A DNA stretch of 64,000 bases from Pseudarthrobacter equi (GTDB lineage Bacteria > Actinomycetota > Actinomycetes > Actinomycetales > Micrococcaceae), in contig NZ_LT629779.1 in assembly GCF_900105535.1 (NCBI RefSeq), positions 3,782,001 through 3,846,000 on the forward strand. The letters are read 5' to 3'. The notes beneath the pieces were generated by a model. The model was not told where the DNA came from. It searched no databases and saw only the letters and a program-made list of their open reading frames with translations. Positions 50,260-58,911 of this stretch are shown here, piece after piece (the first letter of the stretch is position 1; each line of letters begins with the position of its first letter). The position numbers and the translations under genes are program-made.

Positions 50260-51426
50260 TTAAGCGCCCCATCCGGCTTGCTGGCCGCCTGCGCGGTCCT
50301 CATTGATCTGTTTCTGGTAACCGCTGGCCTTGTAGGCAGCCATCGGGTCCGCGGGCAGGCCGCGGGATTCACGCCACTCGGCCAGGGCCGGACGGACGTC
50401 CGTGTAGAAGGCATCGTTGAAGATGCCGTTGGCGGCCAGGACATCCCCGGCGCGCTGGGCCTCGGTCAGGGCAGCGGTGTCGATCAGCAGGGCGCGGGCC
50501 GTCATTTCCTGGACGTTCAGCACGGACCGGATCTGGCCCGGGATCTTCTCTTCCAGGTTGTGGCACTGGTCCAGCATGAGAGCCACACCGGATTCCTTGC
50601 CGAAGCCGCCGCCGCGGATCACTTCGTGCATGATGCGGAAGAGCTGGAACGGATCGGCGGCACCCACGATGAGGTCGTCGTCGGCGTAGAAGCGCGAGTT
50701 GAAGTCGAAAGAACCCAGCTTGCCCAGGCGCAGCAGCTGCATCACGATGAATTCGATGTTGGTGCCCGGGGCGTGGTGGCCGGTGTCCAGGCAGACGAAC
50801 GCCTTCTCCCCCAGTGCCAGGGTCTGGGCGTAGGACGTGCCCCAGTCCGGAACGTCGGTGTGATAGAACGCCGGCTCGAAGAACTTGTACTCCAGGACCA
50901 GGCGCTGCTCGTCACCCAAGGCCGCGTAAATTTCCTGCAGGGACTCGGCCAGGCGGTCCTGGCGGCCGCGGAGATCATCCTGGCCCGGGTAGTTGGTGCC
51001 GTCCGCCAGCCAGATCTTCAGGTCGCGGGAGCCCGTGGCGTGCATGATGTCGATGCAGTCCAGGTGGTGCTCGATGGCGCGGCGGCGCACGCCCTCGTTG
51101 GAGGACGTCAGGGAGCCGAACTTGTACTCGTCATCCTGGAAGGTATTGGAGTTGATGGTGCCCAGGCCAACACCCAGGCCCGCGGCGTACTCCTTCAGGG
51201 CGGAGTAGTCGTCCACCTTGTCCCACGGAATATGCAGGGCGACCGTGGGCGCGAGGCCGGTCAGCTCATGGACCTTGGCGGCGTCGGCCAGCTTCTCCTG
51301 GACCGTCCGCGGCGTGCCGGGCGTGCCGAACACCTTGAACCGCGTGCCTGAATTTCCATAGGCCCACGAAGGGACCTCGATGGCAAGCTCTCCGAGCCTG
51401 CCCAGCGCCTTTGCTACGTCATTCAT
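50260..51426 (-). CDS. rhaI: L-rhamnose isomerase
   Basis: A 388-aa TIM-barrel isomerase (RhaI type, xylose-isomerase-like) that converts L-rhamnose to L-rhamnulose. Metal-site sequences are KIWLADGTNYPGQDD, the glutamate strand LVLEYKFFEP, CLDTGHHAPG, and FDFNSRFYADDD, in the order expected for this family. Distinct from E. coli RhaA by these motifs. It is 5 nt before the bifunctional gene. Confidence 0.93.
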   Translation of the reverse strand: MNDVAKALGRLGELAIEVPSWAYGNSGTRFKVFGTPGTPRTVQEKLADAAKVHELTGLAPTVALHIPWDKVDDYSALKEYAAGLGVGLGTINSNTFQDDEYKFGSLTSSNEGVRRRAIEHHLDCIDIMHATGSRDLKIWLADGTNYPGQDDLRGRQDRLAESLQEIYAALGDEQRLVLEYKFFEPAFYHTDVPDWGTSYAQTLALGEKAFVCLDTGHHAPGTNIEFIVMQLLRLGKLGSFDFNSRFYADDDLIVGAADPFQLFRIMHEVIRGGGFGKESGVALMLDQCHNLEEKIPGQIRSVLNVQEMTARALLIDTAALTEAQRAGDVLAANGIFNDAFYTDVRPALAEWRESRGLPADPMAAYKASGYQKQINEDRAGGQQAGWGA

Positions 51427-51503
51427 GATGGTTCTTTCCGGTGTCTTGTGCTGCTGTGGTCTGTTGGGTAATGCCCCGCTGCAGGAGCTGGGTTTGGCTT
51501 TAG

Positions 51504-51851
51504 TTACTGGGTTGTGGAGCCTGCGGCCGCAAGCTGGCCGTCAAGGTTGAACACTTCTTCCAGGACCTGGAACCCCTCGTCGGGCGCCTGGCCGGTGTTC
51601 TCAAAAAGCGTGGCCATCTCGGCCTGCCAGCGCGCGTTGACGTCGGTCAGGGCCATGCGGGCACGAACGGCGTCGAAGTCGTCGCATTCGACGTAGCCCA
51701 CCAGGAGCCCGTCGTCCGCCAGGAACAGGGAGTAGTTGTTCCAGCCCGCTTCCTTCAGGGCAAGAAGCATCTCCGGCCACACCGCGGCATGGCGCCGCTT
51801 GTACTCGTCGATCAGCGCCGGCTGGATCGAGGACCGGAAGCACACCCTCAT
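51504..51851 (-). CDS. rhaM: L-rhamnose mutarotase
   Basis: A 115-aa ferredoxin-like fold protein of the RhaM/RhaU family that interconverts alpha- and beta-rhamnopyranose, feeding the isomerase. Family sequence: RVCFRSSIQPALIDEYKRRH, NNYSLFLADDGLLVGYVE, and the mid-protein WPEML. I start at the ATG preceded by AGGAGAG. It is the first rhamnose gene after the divergent LacI operator, with a 77-nt spacer before rhaI. Confidence 0.92.
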   Translation of the reverse strand: MRVCFRSSIQPALIDEYKRRHAAVWPEMLLALKEAGWNNYSLFLADDGLLVGYVECDDFDAVRARMALTDVNARWQAEMATLFENTGQAPDEGFQVLEEVFNLDGQLAAAGSTTQ

Positions 51852-51877
51852 CTGGAACTCTCCTGAACTCGCGGATA

Positions 51878-51906
51878 TTTGAATCGTTTCATTGGTACGA
51901 TTCAAA
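51878..51906. promoter_or_regulatory. LacI operator of the rhamnose operon and regulator
   Basis: A perfect 10-bp inverted repeat TTTGAATCGT/ACGATTCAAA with a 9-nt spacer. Inside it, TGAATCGTTTCA (51880-51891) is a LacI-type site (10 of 12 symmetric, CG centre). Overlaps TTGAAT -35-like hexamers in both directions, as expected for simultaneous control of rhaM and lacI. Confidence 0.7.
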
Positions 51907-52002
51907 GTACTCTTGAACCTGAGTAGGTGTCAAGCATTTCCACCCGGCCCCAGCAAATGGCCCGTGGAAGTCAGGGCATCCGGACCAGCAGCTCGGAGAA
52001 TC

Positions 52003-53016
52003 ATGAACCGCACCGCCAGTATCAAGGACGTTGCCAACCACGCCAGCGTTGCCGTGGGCACCGTCTCCAACGTGCTGAATTACCCGGACAGGGTGTCCCA
52101 GCGCACCAAGGAACGCGTCCTGAAGGCCATCGACGAACTGGGGTTTGTCCGCAACGACGCGGCCCGGCAGCTCCGCGCCGGCCACAGCCGCACCGTGGGG
52201 CTGATTGTCCTGGACGTGGGCAACCCGTTCTTCACATCGGTGGTGCGGGCGGCTGAGGATGCCGCCAGCGTCCAGGGCAGCGCGGTGCTGCTGGGCGACA
52301 GCGGGCACGACGCCGGCCGCGAAGCCAATTACATCGATCTTTTCCAGGAGCAGCGGGTCCAGGGCCTCCTCATTTCCCCCGTTGGCGACGTCACCGAGCG
52401 GCTGGACCTCCTCCGCGAGCGCGGCGTGCCCACGGTCCTGGTGGACCGCCTGGCGGACGAGTCCAGGTTCAGTTCGGTTTCCGTGGACGACGACGCCGGC
52501 GGGTACCTGGCCGCGCGGCACCTGCTGGACACCGGCCGCCGCCGGCTCGCGTTCGTGGGCGGCCCCACGTCCATCCGGCAGGTATCGGACCGCCTGCAGG
52601 GTGCACAGCGCGCCGTCAAGGAGGAGCCGGACGCAACACTGGAAGTGCTGGCGTCGGAGGGGATGACCGTCCTGACCGGCCGCAGCGTGGGCAACATGCT
52701 GGTGGAACGCAGGCCGGAGGAGCTGCCGGACGGCATCTTCTGCGCCAACGACCTCTTGGCCCTCGGCGTCATGCAGTCCCTCACCATGACCCATACCTTC
52801 CGCATCCCGGAGGACGTGGCGCTGATCGGGTATGACGACATCGACTTTGCCGTCTCGGCAGTGGTTCCGCTGTCCTCCATCCGGCAGCCCACCGAGGCGC
52901 TGGGCCGCACCGCCATCGAGCTCCTCACCGAGGAAGTGGAGTCCCAGAACGCCACGCATCGCGCGGTGGTGTTCACGCCGGAGCTCGTGGTCCGGCAGAG
53001 CACCGGCAAGGCTTAG
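52003..53016 (+). CDS. LacI-family transcriptional regulator (rhamnose)
   Basis: A 337-aa regulator. The N-terminal HTH is SIKDVANHASVAVGTVSNVL with hinge helix RQLRAGHS, followed by a two-lobed periplasmic-binding-like sensor (VGLIVLDVGNPFFTSV ... GIFCANDLLALGVMQS). The effector is probably rhamnose or a derivative. It is divergent from the rhamnose operon across a LacI operator. Similar operators precede the nearby oligosaccharide transporter and lie before the GH78 gene, so it may control the whole island. Confidence 0.88.
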   Translation: MNRTASIKDVANHASVAVGTVSNVLNYPDRVSQRTKERVLKAIDELGFVRNDAARQLRAGHSRTVGLIVLDVGNPFFTSVVRAAEDAASVQGSAVLLGDSGHDAGREANYIDLFQEQRVQGLLISPVGDVTERLDLLRERGVPTVLVDRLADESRFSSVSVDDDAGGYLAARHLLDTGRRRLAFVGGPTSIRQVSDRLQGAQRAVKEEPDATLEVLASEGMTVLTGRSVGNMLVERRPEELPDGIFCANDLLALGVMQSLTMTHTFRIPEDVALIGYDDIDFAVSAVVPLSSIRQPTEALGRTAIELLTEEVESQNATHRAVVFTPELVVRQSTGKA

Positions 53017-53022
53017 GACGCG

Positions 53023-53697
53023 TCAGCGCAGCTTCTCCACCACCAGGTTCCGGTAGGCGGCCCGCAGCGGGGCCATCTGCCGGAACCCGATGTGGCCGCC
53101 GCCGAGGACCTTGCCCGAGGAGTCTGTCCACTCGAACAGGGTCAACCCGTTGATGGCAAAGGACACCAGCGGGCCGTCCTTCACCACTTCCAGGCGATAG
53201 AAATCCACCGCGTCTTCCGTGGGCGGCAGCGGGTCAGCGCCCTGCGCCACCAGTTCAAAGCCTTCACTCTTGCGGAGGTTGCACGTCCGGAAGGCCCGCT
53301 CCGATTCGTACTTGTGCCGGAAATACGAGACGTGCAGGGCATCAATGTCCCCCGAATGGTACTGCGGGTAGAACCCGGTCCGCGGGGCCAGGTCCGGGCT
53401 GAAGAGATCCAGCCCGCCCTGGCCGGCGGCTGCAAAGAACAGCATGGCCAGGCCCGGCTCTTCGAGCGGCCGGAACTCCCAGCTGATGCGGATTCCGTCC
53501 GGAAACTCCTCCGGGCACCAGAACGTCCAGTGCGCGTGGTCGCCGAATTCGGCGTCGTCCAGTGCGCCGGACAGCTCCAGCGCCCCGGAGTGGGCGCCAA
53601 GGGTCAGCGGCCCTTCGGCCACCCAGTCCGCGACGTCCGCCGGACCGCCCAGCCCATTGCTGTACAGCACACCGGCGTCCCGTATGGCGGTGCCCAC
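53023..53697 (-). CDS. DUF1961 family protein
   Basis: A 224-aa protein with a predicted concanavalin-A-like beta-sandwich. Signature: HWTFWCPEEFPDGIRISWEF, then PLEEPGLAMLFFAA, and a Tyr/His-rich middle with HSGDIDALHVSYFRH. DUF1961 is often found in pectin or rhamnogalacturonan loci and may be a polysaccharide lyase or binding protein. No signal peptide. GTG start exactly adjacent to the preceding stop (TGAGTG). Converges on the LacI gene with a 6-nt gap. Confidence 0.78.
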   Translation of the reverse strand: MGTAIRDAGVLYSNGLGGPADVADWVAEGPLTLGAHSGALELSGALDDAEFGDHAHWTFWCPEEFPDGIRISWEFRPLEEPGLAMLFFAAAGQGGLDLFSPDLAPRTGFYPQYHSGDIDALHVSYFRHKYESERAFRTCNLRKSEGFELVAQGADPLPPTEDAVDFYRLEVVKDGPLVSFAINGLTLFEWTDSSGKVLGGGHIGFRQMAPLRAAYRNLVVEKLR

Positions 53698-54399
53698 TCA
53701 GGCGCGTCCCGCCGTCGTACCCGCAAGGGCCGGGGCGGCGGGCCCCAGCTCCGCAAGCCCGGCGGCCACGTGCTCCGCCACCACTGCGGCACCTTCCTGG
53801 GAGAAATGCGTGTTGTCCGCCAGCCCGTCCGGCCAATAGGCATGCTCCCCCGGCGCGAAGTGGCAGAACAGCGCCATGGATTCCTCCCGGCCCAGGCGGA
53901 CGTAAAGCTCCCGCGTCCAGGCATTGAGGTCGATCACCGGGACGCCGAGTTCCAAGCCCAGTTCGCGCACCACCTCGGGGTAGTCCTCCAGGCTTTCCTC
54001 CAGTACGTCGCCCATGCCGGCGGACGACGACGGCGCGTCCCGGAAGTGCCGCCGTTCCACGGAGGTGCATAGCACCGGAGCCGCGCCCAGGGCACGCACC
54101 TCCCCCACCATGGTGCGCAGGTTGGCCGCGTAGCCGGTGCGGGCTGCCAGGTGCTGCTTCTTCTGGTCGTTATGGCCGAACTGGAGGAGGACCAGGTCGC
54201 CTTCGCCGGCCTCTGCCAGCAGCGCCGTCCACAGCCCTTCCTCGCGGAAGGACTCGGTACTGGCCCCTCCCTTGGCGAAGTTGTGGACCGCTGCCCGCCG
54301 GTAAACGTGCGGGGCCAGCTGCGCGCCCCACCCGCTCATGGGGTACTCGTGCGTGGGGCAGTTGGCGACGGTGGAATCACCGGCGAGCAGGATCTTCAT
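53698..54399 (-). CDS. SGNH esterase, rhamnogalacturonan acetylesterase type
   Basis: A 233-aa SGNH hydrolase: block I GDST (LLAGDSTVANCP, near residue 7), block III FGHNDQKKQH, and block V DNTHFSQEG with the catalytic Asp/His. This form is found in CE12 rhamnogalacturonan acetylesterases, which remove acetyl groups from galacturonate of RG-I. No signal peptide, so cytosolic action on imported oligosaccharide is likely. The open frame continues upstream through the permease gene, but I take the ATG before KILLAGDST. Confidence 0.88.
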   Translation of the reverse strand: MKILLAGDSTVANCPTHEYPMSGWGAQLAPHVYRRAAVHNFAKGGASTESFREEGLWTALLAEAGEGDLVLLQFGHNDQKKQHLAARTGYAANLRTMVGEVRALGAAPVLCTSVERRHFRDAPSSSAGMGDVLEESLEDYPEVVRELGLELGVPVIDLNAWTRELYVRLGREESMALFCHFAPGEHAYWPDGLADNTHFSQEGAAVVAEHVAAGLAELGPAAPALAGTTAGRA

Positions 54400-54425
54400 G
54401 GTCTTCTTTCTGTGAGTGGGGGTTT

Positions 54426-55298
54426 CTAGCCCTTGACGGAGCCGATGAGCATGCCCTTGGCGAAGTGCTTTTGCAGGAAGGGGTAGAAGATCAGGATGGG
54501 CAGGGTGGCCACCACGATCACGGCGAACTTGATGCCCTGTTCCGGCGGAATGTAGTTGGGGTCCACGTTGCCGGTTCCCAGCAGGTCCGAGGCCGCAGTG
54601 ACCTGGCGGAGGTACATCTGCAGGGTCCACTTGGAGTTGTCGCTGAGGTACAGCAGGGGCGACATGAAGTCGTTCCAGATTCCCACGGCATAGAACAGTG
54701 CGAACGTGGCCAGGACCGGCTTGGACAGCGGCAACAGGATCCGCCAAAGGATGCCGATCTCCGTGGCGCCGTCCATCTTGGCCGATTCCTCCAGCTCCGC
54801 CGGGAGCTCCTGGAAGAAGTTCTTGATGATGATCAGGCTGAACGGGTTGATCGCCGCCGGCAGGATCAGGGCCCAGTAGGAGTTGAGCAGGCCCAGGTCC
54901 TTGACCAGGAGGAAGGTGGGGATCATGCCGCCGGAGAACACCATGGCGAAGACCACTAGGGACAGGATGAGCTTGCGTCCCCGGAGGGTCTTCTTGGCCA
55001 GCGGGTAAGCCATGGTCACCGTGAACGCCAGCTGGACCACCGTGCCCACTGCGGTGACCAGGATGGTGGTGATGAGCGCCCTGGTGAAGGCCGGCGTCGA
55101 GAAGATGTACTCGTAGGAGCCCAGGCTGAACTGCTCGGGCCAGACGAAGAACGCCCGCCGGGTGATTTCCGCTTCGGTGGCGAACGAGCCCGCGAAGACG
55201 TAGACGAACGGCAGCAGGGTAACGATGCCCACCAGGGACAGGAAGACGTAGTTGGCGGCGTCGAACACCCTGCCGCCGGTGGTGTTGTGGATCTTCAT
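54426..55298 (-). CDS. Oligosaccharide ABC permease (LplC/YtcP type)
   Basis: A 290-aa inner-membrane permease with six spans, EAA loop KMDGATEIGILWRILLPLSK. The start overlaps the stop of the upstream permease (TAATG). The N terminus and length match the LplC/YtcP group of oligogalacturonide or rhamnogalacturonan importers rather than MalG. No ATPase gene is present, so a shared MsiK-like ATPase is expected. Confidence 0.9.
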   Translation of the reverse strand: MKIHNTTGGRVFDAANYVFLSLVGIVTLLPFVYVFAGSFATEAEITRRAFFVWPEQFSLGSYEYIFSTPAFTRALITTILVTAVGTVVQLAFTVTMAYPLAKKTLRGRKLILSLVVFAMVFSGGMIPTFLLVKDLGLLNSYWALILPAAINPFSLIIIKNFFQELPAELEESAKMDGATEIGILWRILLPLSKPVLATFALFYAVGIWNDFMSPLLYLSDNSKWTLQMYLRQVTAASDLLGTGNVDPNYIPPEQGIKFAVIVVATLPILIFYPFLQKHFAKGMLIGSVKG

Positions 55299-56275
55299 TA
55301 GAACAGTCCGCTCTGGTTGAACCGCTTGGCCAGCCAGTTGGTGCCGAAGATCAGCACCAGGCCCACCAGGGATTTGAACAGGCCCACCGCGGTGGAGTAG
55401 GAGTAGGCGCCCTGGGTGATGCCCACGAAGTACACGTAGGTGTCAAAGACATCCGCGACGTCCCGGTTCAGGGCGTTGGTCATCAGGTAGATCTGTTCGA
55501 ATCCGGTGTTGAGCATCTGCCCGATCGCCAGGATCAGCATCACGATGATGGTGGACCGGATCCCGGGCAGGGTGATGTGCCAGACCCGCCGGAACCGTCC
55601 CGCGCCGTCGATGATCGCAGCCTCGTACTGGTCCTGGTCCACCGTGGACAGGGCGGCGAGGAAGATGATGGTTCCCCAGCCGGTGTTCTTCCAGATCTCC
55701 TGCAGCACGATCAGCGGCCGGAACCAGGCGGGATCGGACAGGAAGTCGATGTTGGTGCCCATCACGTTGTTCAGGAACTGGAACATCGGGCCGATGTCCA
55801 GCGCGAACAGCAGGAAGCTCAGCGACGCCACGATGGTCCAGGACAGGAAGTGCGGGATGTACACCAGGGTCTGGACCGTGCGCTTGAGGACGGAGAGGCG
55901 GACCTCGTTCAGCAGCAGGGCCAGCACGATGGTCAGCGGGAATGCGATGCCCAGGTTCAGGAACGCCAGGATCAGCGTGTTGCCCAGCAGGCGCGGGAAA
56001 TCCGGGTTGGAGAAGAAATCCTCGAAGTGCTGGGTCCCCACCCACCGGCTGCCGTTGACGCCCAGGAACGGGACGTAGTCCTTGAAGGCGATGGACACGC
56101 CATACATGGGGCCGTAGCGGAACACAGCGAAGTACAGCACGCCCGGCAACAGCAGCAGGTACAGCCACTTGTAGTGCGCGAAGTGGACGGAGAACTTGGC
56201 GTTCTTCCGCTCCCGGGCGGGCGGCCGGCTGGCCGCCCGCCCTGAGGTCTCAGCCTCGACGACGGGGGCTGCCAT
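55298..56275 (-). CDS. Oligosaccharide ABC permease (LplB/YteP type)
   Basis: A 325-aa permease with a charged N-terminal stretch (RPPARERKNAKF) and six spans. EAA loop IDGAGRFRRVWHITLPGIRS. Residues PMYGVSIAFKDYVPFLGVNG are typical for the LplB/YteP/YtcP family. Adjacent to the binding-protein gene with no gap. Confidence 0.9.
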   Translation of the reverse strand: MAAPVVEAETSGRAASRPPARERKNAKFSVHFAHYKWLYLLLLPGVLYFAVFRYGPMYGVSIAFKDYVPFLGVNGSRWVGTQHFEDFFSNPDFPRLLGNTLILAFLNLGIAFPLTIVLALLLNEVRLSVLKRTVQTLVYIPHFLSWTIVASLSFLLFALDIGPMFQFLNNVMGTNIDFLSDPAWFRPLIVLQEIWKNTGWGTIIFLAALSTVDQDQYEAAIIDGAGRFRRVWHITLPGIRSTIIVMLILAIGQMLNTGFEQIYLMTNALNRDVADVFDTYVYFVGITQGAYSYSTAVGLFKSLVGLVLIFGTNWLAKRFNQSGLF

Positions 56276-57808
56276 TTACTTGTTGTCCTGCCAAAGCTTG
56301 TTGATCTCTTCTTTGACCTTGTTGCCGCCGCTGGTGTCCCAGAGCTTGATGGCGTCCTTCAGGCCCTGCTCATCGATCTGTCCGGCGAGGTACTTGATCC
56401 GGGCGTCCGCCACGATGTTGTCCAGCTGTGCGCCCTTGGCCACGTAGGTGGCGGAGACGTACGGGGCGGCGGGGTTGTACACGGCGCTCTTGAGGTCCTC
56501 GGCCATGACTTCGGTGCGCTTGTCGAAGACCTGCTGCTCGTAGTCGCTGGCCTGCTTGACCGGGTAGAAGTTGTTGCCGGCCACGTTCATGCCCAGCTGT
56601 GCGTAGCTCTTGATGTCGGTGCTGACGGCCTTGCCCTCGGGGGTTTCGGGCTTGATGGTGGCGGCCTTGCCGTCCTCCACCGTGAAGTTGACGCCCTCGA
56701 TGCCGTTGTTCAGGAGGGTGGCCACCTCCTTGCCGTTCAGGGTGTTCAGGACCTCAAGGACCTTGTCCAGCTCGGCCTCGGTGCGGACGCTGGACTTGGG
56801 GACGGCCAGGAAGCCGGAGTAGCCGTCGGTGGGGTGGGCGTGGAGTTCGCCGTCGGGGCCTTCGAGGTTGCCCACGAAGCCCACCTTGTTCTGGAAGTTG
56901 TTGGGATCGGCCTGCTTGAAGAGGTTGACCAGGACGCTGACGCGGGAATCGACGTCCACAATGATGCCGCCCTTGCCGTTGAAGAACGGCTCGTTCCACT
57001 TGGTGCCGTCGAACGTGGCGAAGTCCGGGTTGATGAGCTTCTCGTCCACCATCTTCTTCACGAACCGGTTGGCCTCAAGGAACTCGTTGGTCTCGAAGCT
57101 GGGGATCAGCTTCCCGTCTTTCTCGGTCCACCGGTTGCCGGCGCCGTACCATTCCTCGATCAGGTCGTAGGGGCTGTTGGTGCCCAGGGCTCCCCACTTG
57201 GGGATGGTGATGCCCCACGTGTCATTCTGGCCGTTGCCGTCCGGGTCCTGCTCGGTGAACGCCTTGGCCACCTTGTAGAGGTCCTCGGTGGTCTTGGGCG
57301 GCTGGAGGCCCAGCTTGTCCAGCCAGTCCTGGCGGAACATCACCGCAGCACGCATGGGCGCGCGGCCACGGTAGACGCCGTAGACCTTGCCGTTGATGCT
57401 GGCGTTCTCCTGGATGTCGGGGAACGTGGTCTTCAGGTTCGGGTACTTGTCGAGCTTGTCCGTCAGGTCCCAGAAGGCGCCCGCTTCGGCGTTCTTGACG
57501 AAGCCGGGGGTCTTGCCCTGGATGACCATGATCTGCGGGATGTCGGAGCCTGCCAGCGTGATGTTTGTCTTGTCCTCGTACGAGGAGTTGGGCGTCCAGT
57601 TGATGTTGATGTCCTTGCCGGTGAGTTCTTCCAGCTTCTTCTGGACGGCGCCGTCCGCGCTGGGCGGCTGGGCCTCGAGGAACGGGGCCATGATGGACAC
57701 GCTGGTGAGGTCCGCGGCGGGTTCATTGCCGCCGCCGCTGCAGGCGGTGAGGGATATGGCGGAGATGGTGACGACGGCGGCCGCCAGGGTGAGTTTCCTA
57801 CGGATCAT
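56276..57808 (-). CDS. Oligosaccharide-binding lipoprotein (LplA/YtcQ type)
   Basis: A 510-aa lipoprotein with an RRK N terminus, hydrophobic signal and lipobox SLTAC (Cys at about 23), and a Gly/Ser start of the mature part. Longer than MalE-type proteins, as expected of LplA/YtcQ proteins that bind larger oligosaccharides. The operon continues through two permeases, an SGNH esterase and DUF1961. A LacI-type operator lies about 50 nt upstream. The likely ligand is a rhamnogalacturonan oligosaccharide (inference). Confidence 0.9.
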   Translation of the reverse strand: MIRRKLTLAAAVVTISAISLTACSGGGNEPAADLTSVSIMAPFLEAQPPSADGAVQKKLEELTGKDININWTPNSSYEDKTNITLAGSDIPQIMVIQGKTPGFVKNAEAGAFWDLTDKLDKYPNLKTTFPDIQENASINGKVYGVYRGRAPMRAAVMFRQDWLDKLGLQPPKTTEDLYKVAKAFTEQDPDGNGQNDTWGITIPKWGALGTNSPYDLIEEWYGAGNRWTEKDGKLIPSFETNEFLEANRFVKKMVDEKLINPDFATFDGTKWNEPFFNGKGGIIVDVDSRVSVLVNLFKQADPNNFQNKVGFVGNLEGPDGELHAHPTDGYSGFLAVPKSSVRTEAELDKVLEVLNTLNGKEVATLLNNGIEGVNFTVEDGKAATIKPETPEGKAVSTDIKSYAQLGMNVAGNNFYPVKQASDYEQQVFDKRTEVMAEDLKSAVYNPAAPYVSATYVAKGAQLDNIVADARIKYLAGQIDEQGLKDAIKLWDTSGGNKVKEEINKLWQDNK

Positions 57809-57859
57809 GGCTTTTCCTTTTCCACTTCTTCGGGGTTTCGTTGGTCATTCAGACGGGGT

Positions 57860-57871
57860 TGATACGTTTCA
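57860..57871 (-). promoter_or_regulatory. LacI-type operator before the oligosaccharide ABC operon
   Basis: TGATACGTTTCA, palindromic at 10 of 12 positions around CG, close to the site beside the rhamnose regulator. Confidence 0.55.
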
Positions 57872-57993
57872 TTTGTGGACGTGCGGGCAGGACGAGGGTG
57901 CGGGGTGGTGCTGGTCAATGGGACGGGCGCTCCGGGGGCCCGCCGAAGTGGGGCTGGGCCGGGAGACGCGCCGCCGGTCAGGCGGTCAGCCGG

Positions 57994-58671
57994 TCAAGCC
58001 GTGGAGACGGCGACGGGCACGGTCCCGGTACCGGCAGCGGCCGGCTCGGCATCGGCGGCAACCGACTCGTCATTGGCGGTAAAGAACCGGTCGCAGAGCC
58101 AGCCGGTGGTGTAGAGCCACGCGCCGATGCTGAAGAACGGAATGAGTCCGGGGACGGTGGTGCTGGCATACACCACGGCCGCCGAGACGAACAGGAGGAT
58201 GACCGTCCCAGCCAGGTGCCGCATGGCAAAGCGGGACGAGAGCATCAAGTACTGCCCCAGGGGCAGTTCGTAGCGGGCATACATCGGGAACACGTAGCAG
58301 GCTGCACCCGCCAGGAAGATGGCCGTCACAAAAATTCCGGCCGCCATCAGCTGCGAGAAGAGGTCCCGCCCGCCGGAGAAGAAGTTCCAGTTCATTGCCA
58401 GCGCCACTGCCACTGCCAGCAGCGGCAGGGCAAGGACGTTGGCGCGGCCGAAGTTCCGGAAATACTCCGCCGCGAACCCGCGCAGCAGTGGCGCCGCTTC
58501 CCCCCGGGCCCGCTTGCGCACCAGGATCTGCGCCGCCGCAGTGGCAGGTCCGATCCCGGCTACGCCCAGCCCGAGGAGGGTGAACACCAGCCACAACAGG
58601 TTGAGGCATGCGATCCACAGAAGGGTGTCAAAGAACGAATAGGCCCGAGCGGCGAAGGTTCCGGACAGCAT
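57994..58671 (-). CDS. YesL-like DUF624 membrane protein
   Basis: A 225-aa membrane protein with five or six spans, starting LSGTFAARAYSFFDTLLW. DUF624/YesL proteins neighbour YesMNOPQ and rhamnogalacturonan importers in bacilli and actinobacteria. The role is unknown, perhaps transporter assembly or sensing. I prefer the ATG at 58671 with GGAAGGGAAG upstream over two earlier ATGs without ribosome sites. About 185 nt separate it from the binding-protein gene, holding the LacI site. Confidence 0.85.
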   Translation of the reverse strand: MLSGTFAARAYSFFDTLLWIACLNLLWLVFTLLGLGVAGIGPATAAAQILVRKRARGEAAPLLRGFAAEYFRNFGRANVLALPLLAVAVALAMNWNFFSGGRDLFSQLMAAGIFVTAIFLAGAACYVFPMYARYELPLGQYLMLSSRFAMRHLAGTVILLFVSAAVVYASTTVPGLIPFFSIGAWLYTTGWLCDRFFTANDESVAADAEPAAAGTGTVPVAVSTA

Positions 58672-58791
58672 GGCACTTCCCTTCCGTTTCTCCATCGTTG
58701 CAGAGGCGAGGGCGCGAGTGGTCCGCGTCACGCCGGTAATCGGTTTCTCGAAAATCTAGACCCAATCCGAGTGTGGGGTCAAGCCATTTTT

Positions 58792-58803
58792 TGAATCGTT
58801 ACA
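58792..58803. promoter_or_regulatory. LacI-type operator between the YesL and Gfo/Idh genes
   Basis: TGAATCGTTACA shares TGAATCGTT with the rhamnose operator. It can serve both divergent genes. Confidence 0.5.
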
Positions 58804-58843
58804 TAACTGGACTCTGCCGCCAGGGGTGGCGCACACTAATGGT

Positions 58844-58857
58844 TGGAAAGCGCTTGC
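58844..58857 (+). promoter_or_regulatory. Second LacI-type operator before the Gfo/Idh gene
   Basis: TGGAAAGCGCTTGC contains the 8-bp palindrome AAGCGCTT and resembles the TGGAAAGCGCTTTCCA LacI/CcpA class. Different from the TGAATCGTTWCA type. Confidence 0.4.
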
Positions 58858-58911
58858 TGCACTCAGCCGGCGCGCCTGTAAGCGTGCCCTCGAGGGCAGA
58901 ATGGAGAACCC

